From assembly GCA_902797195.1 (NCBI GenBank), contig CADBRY010000281.1, positions 1 through 8,304 of the forward strand: 8,304 nucleotides of DNA. Direction: 5' to 3'. The notes beneath the pieces were generated by a model. It had not been told where the DNA came from and searched no databases. It worked only from the letters and a program-made list of their open reading frames with translations. This document shows positions 5,229 through 8,304 of this stretch, piece by piece (position 1 is the first letter of the stretch; each line of letters starts with the position of its first letter). Origin of the DNA: an uncultured Eubacteriales bacterium (GTDB lineage Bacteria; Bacillota; Clostridia; Peptostreptococcales; Anaerovoracaceae). The position numbers were made by a program, and so were the translations under genes.

Positions 5229-7567
5229 TCATATTCAAATGGCATATATTCATAAACCATAGGAACATCATTCAGTTTTGTTTCTATTTTTCTCCCTTCT
5301 TCGTGTATGGCCTCCATGATGTCTATCAGTTTTTTTAAGGCGGAAGCCGGTATTCCCCTTTCTTCAAAATAATTCGTGCTGTCATTCAGGTGACCAAGCA
5401 CCCGTGTCAGATCCTTGATGTATTTTTTTACAATCCTTTTGAGTTTACCCACTTGTAATTCAACTTCAGGGTCAAACAGGGAGGTATATACTTCAGTTTC
5501 CAATACATCAAAAATCTCTCCGGTTTCGCTTTCATACTCCTTTTTCAGTCGTCTGAATTCCTTATCTGTCTCCTTTGAAACCTCCTCTATTTCAGGTTCC
5601 AGGGACCAGTCGGCCGGATGGAGCCCCGGAGATTTGTAATAACTGTCCTTCAGGATCCCTTCGATATATTCAGCTTTCTTCTCTTTGTCGTCTCCTATGG
5701 CTTCCAGCTCCTCCAGTTCGGCGGAAAGCTTCTTGATCTCATTTTCCCTATAGGATATTTTTCTCTTCAGACTCTTCTTTTCTTTCCCATCGCTTTTCTT
5801 GGGTTTTACTTCTCCGGCGTTTTCATAGGGGATCCCCTGTTCTGCCGCAAACTGCTGGGCATATGATCCTGCGGGAGTAAGAATCGTTATTTTTTTGCTA
5901 CCCGTAAAGGGGTGCTGATTCATGAAGTCGATCTCAATATCCGTAACGGTCTTGGGGATGAACAGATGCTCAAGATTATCGCAGTCTGAGAAAGCCAACA
6001 CACCTATTTTCGTCACTCCTTCGGGGATCACTGCCTGTTTAAATCTATCGCAGTTCTTGAATGTGAAGGAACCGATTTCTTCCACACTGTCCGGAAGATC
6101 TATTCTTTCCATATTGGTGCAGTTTTCGAAGCTGCGGTTTCCTATCCGCTTCACACCATCGGGGACAACAACATACCTTATGTCCGAGCGACCCGAGAAA
6201 GAAGAATCCGCGATTTCCTTGATTCCGGCCGGTATGACGATGTCCGGATCCTTTCCAATATATCTTCTGAGAACCCCGTCAACCACCACAAAGTTCGGAT
6301 CAGATGTCTCTTTCTTTTTCTTTGCTTTTTTCTTCTGTTCGTTGCCTTTCCCACCCTTATTTCCGGAATCAATCAGCTTAATTGACTCAGCAAGCTTAAC
6401 ATACAGGTTCTTTACTTCATCCCAGTTGGCTGCGAGTTCCTCATCGTTTCCATCAAGTCCCATCGCAAAATCCCAGGGACGAATATTCTCTCCACGCACA
6501 CGTACCGATACCATTTGCCTGAAAATGATTATTGGCTTTCCAACAATGTCCACGTACAAGTCATCTCCATCGATGATGATTTTCTGCTGGGCATCGCCGG
6601 TAGAAACCGCATTATCGTATCTGCAGCCGATCACGTCTGTATCCGAACCGATTCCGATGTCCGTTCTCTCGTATAGCTCGAAATCGAACATATACCTGCC
6701 GTTGTGATTTGCACCTTTTATAACGTAGTTTGCTGTGGTGTCTTCTCCCATAATCCCCACGTGATCCGAGTCAAAATAAAGTTCCAATCCTTCGGGGAGC
6801 ACAAAAGACCATTTGTCGTCTACGATCACCTTTCTCTCATCGTTGTCATCGAATCTGACCGCGTCTGTCGGGTTTAATATATCATCGAAATCAAAGCCCG
6901 CAGAATCAACCATTCCACCGAGCAAGTCAAAGCCTTCCCCGTTTTCACCTTCACCTGTATCGAGAGCACTCTTGAGCTCATCGGGAGTAAGACTGCCCAG
7001 ATCTATTGCCTTTCCCTTAACTCTCACGGACTTCAAAACATCGATCAGATTGGCATAGAACTGTCCACTTTCAGCATAGTCCCCGGTAAAAGTTGTATTT
7101 ATTCCGAAGGCCATATCCTCCCTTATCTCGATCCAGCACATTAAGACGTACACATCCAGTGGAATACCCAGAAATGAAACGGAATTATTGAACTTCATTA
7201 TTGTGGCGGCCGGATAGGAGTTATATAGATTGTATCTGGTGCCGGGGCCAAGATTCTGCTCCTGGCTTTCCATTACGCTTTTTGCGACCTGCTCAAGCAT
7301 CAGACCCGGGACAAAGGTTTCTTTCAGCTTGCCCTGCTTCACCATTTCATCCCTGTCTTCAACATTGCTGTTCAAAATCAGAAAGCCGCATGTGAAGTCG
7401 AAATCCTCTTCGCCCTCGTCGTTGATGTAGAAGCCTCCCCGAAGATGAGGCACTTCGTTGAAATCGTCGTCATACTCGATGTCTATGCGATATCCATCAG
7501 GCAGCTCCATCTTGAAATCATCAGGGAACATGCTTACCTTGGTTTTGTCATAAACTTTCTTGCTCAT
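5213..7567 (-). CDS. Cytoplasmic protein with tandem alpha/beta domains, LRR_5 repeats and a coiled coil
   Basis: This 784-residue protein has no signal peptide or membrane span, so it is predicted to be cytoplasmic. Residues about 10-195 and 245-400 look like two copies of one alpha/beta domain. Each opens with a LPDGY/LPEGL strand pair and closes with a helix leading to LKSVRV or AESIKLI. The shape recalls PsbP/Mog1-like folds, an inference only. A lysine-rich linker (about 402-424, KKKAKKKK) precedes LRR_5 repeats at about 425-580 (GVKRIGNRSFENC, SVEEIGSFTFKNC, GVTKIGVLAFSDC). A second lysine-rich stretch leads to a coiled coil from about 600 to the end. The frame stops at YETMKK, but the coiled coil continues in shifted frames to 4909, so this C-terminus is probably truncated. 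A G-rich site (AGGGGG) precedes the ATG. It is divergently transcribed from the TIR gene. A binding or sensing scaffold is possible; function is unknown. Confidence 0.85.
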   Translation of the reverse strand: MSKKVYDKTKVSMFPDDFKMELPDGYRIDIEYDDDFNEVPHLRGGFYINDEGEEDFDFTCGFLILNSNVEDRDEMVKQGKLKETFVPGLMLEQVAKSVMESQEQNLGPGTRYNLYNSYPAATIMKFNNSVSFLGIPLDVYVLMCWIEIREDMAFGINTTFTGDYAESGQFYANLIDVLKSVRVKGKAIDLGSLTPDELKSALDTGEGENGEGFDLLGGMVDSAGFDFDDILNPTDAVRFDDNDERKVIVDDKWSFVLPEGLELYFDSDHVGIMGEDTTANYVIKGANHNGRYMFDFELYERTDIGIGSDTDVIGCRYDNAVSTGDAQQKIIIDGDDLYVDIVGKPIIIFRQMVSVRVRGENIRPWDFAMGLDGNDEELAANWDEVKNLYVKLAESIKLIDSGNKGGKGNEQKKKAKKKKETSDPNFVVVDGVLRRYIGKDPDIVIPAGIKEIADSSFSGRSDIRYVVVPDGVKRIGNRSFENCTNMERIDLPDSVEEIGSFTFKNCDRFKQAVIPEGVTKIGVLAFSDCDNLEHLFIPKTVTDIEIDFMNQHPFTGSKKITILTPAGSYAQQFAAEQGIPYENAGEVKPKKSDGKEKKSLKRKISYRENEIKKLSAELEELEAIGDDKEKKAEYIEGILKDSYYKSPGLHPADWSLEPEIEEVSKETDKEFRRLKKEYESETGEIFDVLETEVYTSLFDPEVELQVGKLKRIVKKYIKDLTRVLGHLNDSTNYFEERGIPASALKKLIDIMEAIHEEGRKIETKLNDVPMVYEYMPFEYETMKK

Positions 7568-7606
7568 TTTCTTCCCCCTGTTTATTGATGGTTGTTGGGT
7601 TGTTTT

Positions 7607-7615
7607 ATTATATCA
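7607..7615 (-). promoter_or_regulatory. Extended -10 promoter of the LRR/coiled-coil gene
   Basis: TGATATAAT on the minus strand contains a perfect TATAAT (7607-7612) with TGn in front. The -35 region is weak. The ATG at 7567 lies 39 bases downstream. It shares the 125-base divergent intergenic region with the TIR promoter, without overlap. Confidence 0.65.
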
Positions 7616-7641
7616 AGGCAATGGTCACACTAAGGGATATT

Positions 7642-7671
7642 TTTACAAACCTTGTTTCTTTATTGTATACT
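7642..7671 (+). promoter_or_regulatory. Promoter of the TIR gene
   Basis: TTTACA (7642-7647, 5 of 6 matches) and TATACT (7666-7671, 5 of 6 matches) are separated by 18 bases. Transcription would start near 7678, giving a very short leader before the ATG at 7693. That start point is close to the ribosome site at 7679, so the exact start needs care. Confidence 0.6.
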
Positions 7672-7678
7672 ACTAGAT

Positions 7679-7686
7679 GGAGGTGA
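7679..7686 (+). promoter_or_regulatory. Strong ribosome binding site of the TIR gene
   Basis: GGAGGTGA, a full anti-Shine-Dalgarno match, lies 6 bases before the ATG at 7693 and fixes this start. Confidence 0.85.
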
Positions 7687-7692
7687 ATTGGA

Positions 7693-8304
7693 ATGGCTGC
7701 AAAACCATACAAAGGCAATGACAACTATATTTTCATAAGCTATGCGCACAAAGATATTGAAGAGGTTCTGTCCTTTATCGAACGACTTCAGGCCGAAGGC
7801 TTCAACGTATGGTTTGACGAAGGGATCGATCCGGGAACGGAATGGGATGATAATATTGCGAGCCACATAGAAGGGTGTTCGTTTTTCGTTGCCTTTATAA
7901 CGGAAAATTTCTTACATTCCCAGAACTGCCGGGATGAATTGAGCTTTGCAAGGGACCTGGAAAAAGAGCGCCTTCTGATCTACGGAGAGGATGTTGAGCT
8001 GCCGAGAGGAATGCAGATGCGCCTGAACCGACTTCAAGCCATTTATAAACATCGTTATGCTAATGAAGATGAATTCTATAGCAAGGTCTTTGAGACAAAT
8101 GGAATAAACACATGTCAGACCGCCGATAAAGATACAACCGTGACGATCAAACCTGCCACGATAAACGACTCTGAAGTAAAGGCAGTCACTACGGATGATA
8201 CAGTCGTTTTAGATAATACAGTCAATCTAAGCAAACCCGTCACTTCAGACAAGCGAACCGGCAATTCTAAGGGAAAAATAATTATTGCCATCATAGCTGT
8301 GGCG
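7693..8304 (+). CDS. TIR-domain protein with a membrane segment (C-terminus beyond the window)
   Basis: The 204 visible codons open with a TIR domain (about residues 10-135). Seen motifs are NYIFISYAHKD (box 1), GFNVWFDEGIDPGTEW (box 2 region), CSFFVAFITENFLHS, and NCRDELSFARD. In the last motif Glu82 is in the position of the catalytic glutamate of NAD-consuming TIR domains. A Thr/Asp-rich linker of about 55 residues follows. The window ends inside a hydrophobic run preceded by lysines (KGKIIIAIIAVA), the start of a membrane span, so the TIR domain should be cytoplasmic with further sequence outside. TIR domains either cleave NAD+ or act as adaptors; which applies here is not shown. It has its own promoter and a strong ribosome site, and is divergent from the LRR/coiled-coil gene. 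TIR genes are common in anti-phage systems, but no partner effector is visible. Confidence 0.88.
   Translation, partial: MAAKPYKGNDNYIFISYAHKDIEEVLSFIERLQAEGFNVWFDEGIDPGTEWDDNIASHIEGCSFFVAFITENFLHSQNCRDELSFARDLEKERLLIYGEDVELPRGMQMRLNRLQAIYKHRYANEDEFYSKVFETNGINTCQTADKDTTVTIKPATINDSEVKAVTTDDTVVLDNTVNLSKPVTSDKRTGNSKGKIIIAIIAVA

Noticed and set aside
5922..6707. A 261-codon ORF on the plus strand opposite the LRR repeats
   Set aside because: It lies wholly antisense to a well-supported coding frame, is Ser/Pro-rich with no family resemblance, and lacks a ribosome site. It is a shadow of the minus-strand gene.

Overview
The window looks like an accessory, signalling-rich stretch of a Gram-positive anaerobe of the Clostridia (Lachnospiraceae or a related Eubacteriales family). 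The reasons are moderate GC, strong AGGAGG/AGGTGA ribosome sites, TATAAT boxes preceded by TGn, and the protein types: BspA-like LRR_5 repeats, zinc-ribbon membrane proteins and a secreted protein with fibronectin III and bacterial Ig-like domains. The lineage is inferred from style, not from a marker gene.

Layout, left to right. Positions 1-473 (minus) hold the first 157 codons of a DUF2628-type membrane protein that runs off the left edge, with its own promoter at 509-537. A hairpin at 592-623 separates it from 673-2820 (minus), a 715-residue secreted LRR_5/Fn3/Ig-like protein. Next, 2821-3131 contains a hairpin and a short ORF resembling only the last helix of an XRE-type helix-turn-helix regulator. 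A two-gene operon follows (minus strand, promoter at 4897-4905). It encodes a zinc-ribbon/one-TM/ectodomain protein (4856-3861) and a zinc-ribbon DUF2628 protein (3842-3132). The latter is a close paralogue of the left-edge gene; about 95% of the first 300 aligned bases match by eye.

From 7567 to 5213 (minus) lies a 784-residue, apparently cytoplasmic protein with two similar N-terminal alpha/beta domains, a lysine-rich linker, LRR_5 repeats and a coiled coil. The 300 bases after its stop codon are not empty. They continue a charged coiled coil in two successive reading frames, each offset by -1, so the original gene probably reached 4909 (about 886 residues). It now carries two single-base lesions or sequencing errors. 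Divergent from it, at 7693 (plus) and running off the right edge, is a TIR-domain protein with a membrane segment starting at the window end.

How the genes may work together is inference. A TIR-TM protein sits divergently next to a cytoplasmic LRR/coiled-coil protein and an operon of zinc-ribbon membrane proteins with extracytoplasmic domains. This suggests an envelope-associated sensing or signalling locus, possibly defensive. No NTPase, nuclease, phage gene, transposase, CRISPR array, tRNA or rRNA was seen. The TIR gene and the left-edge gene are both cut by the window.
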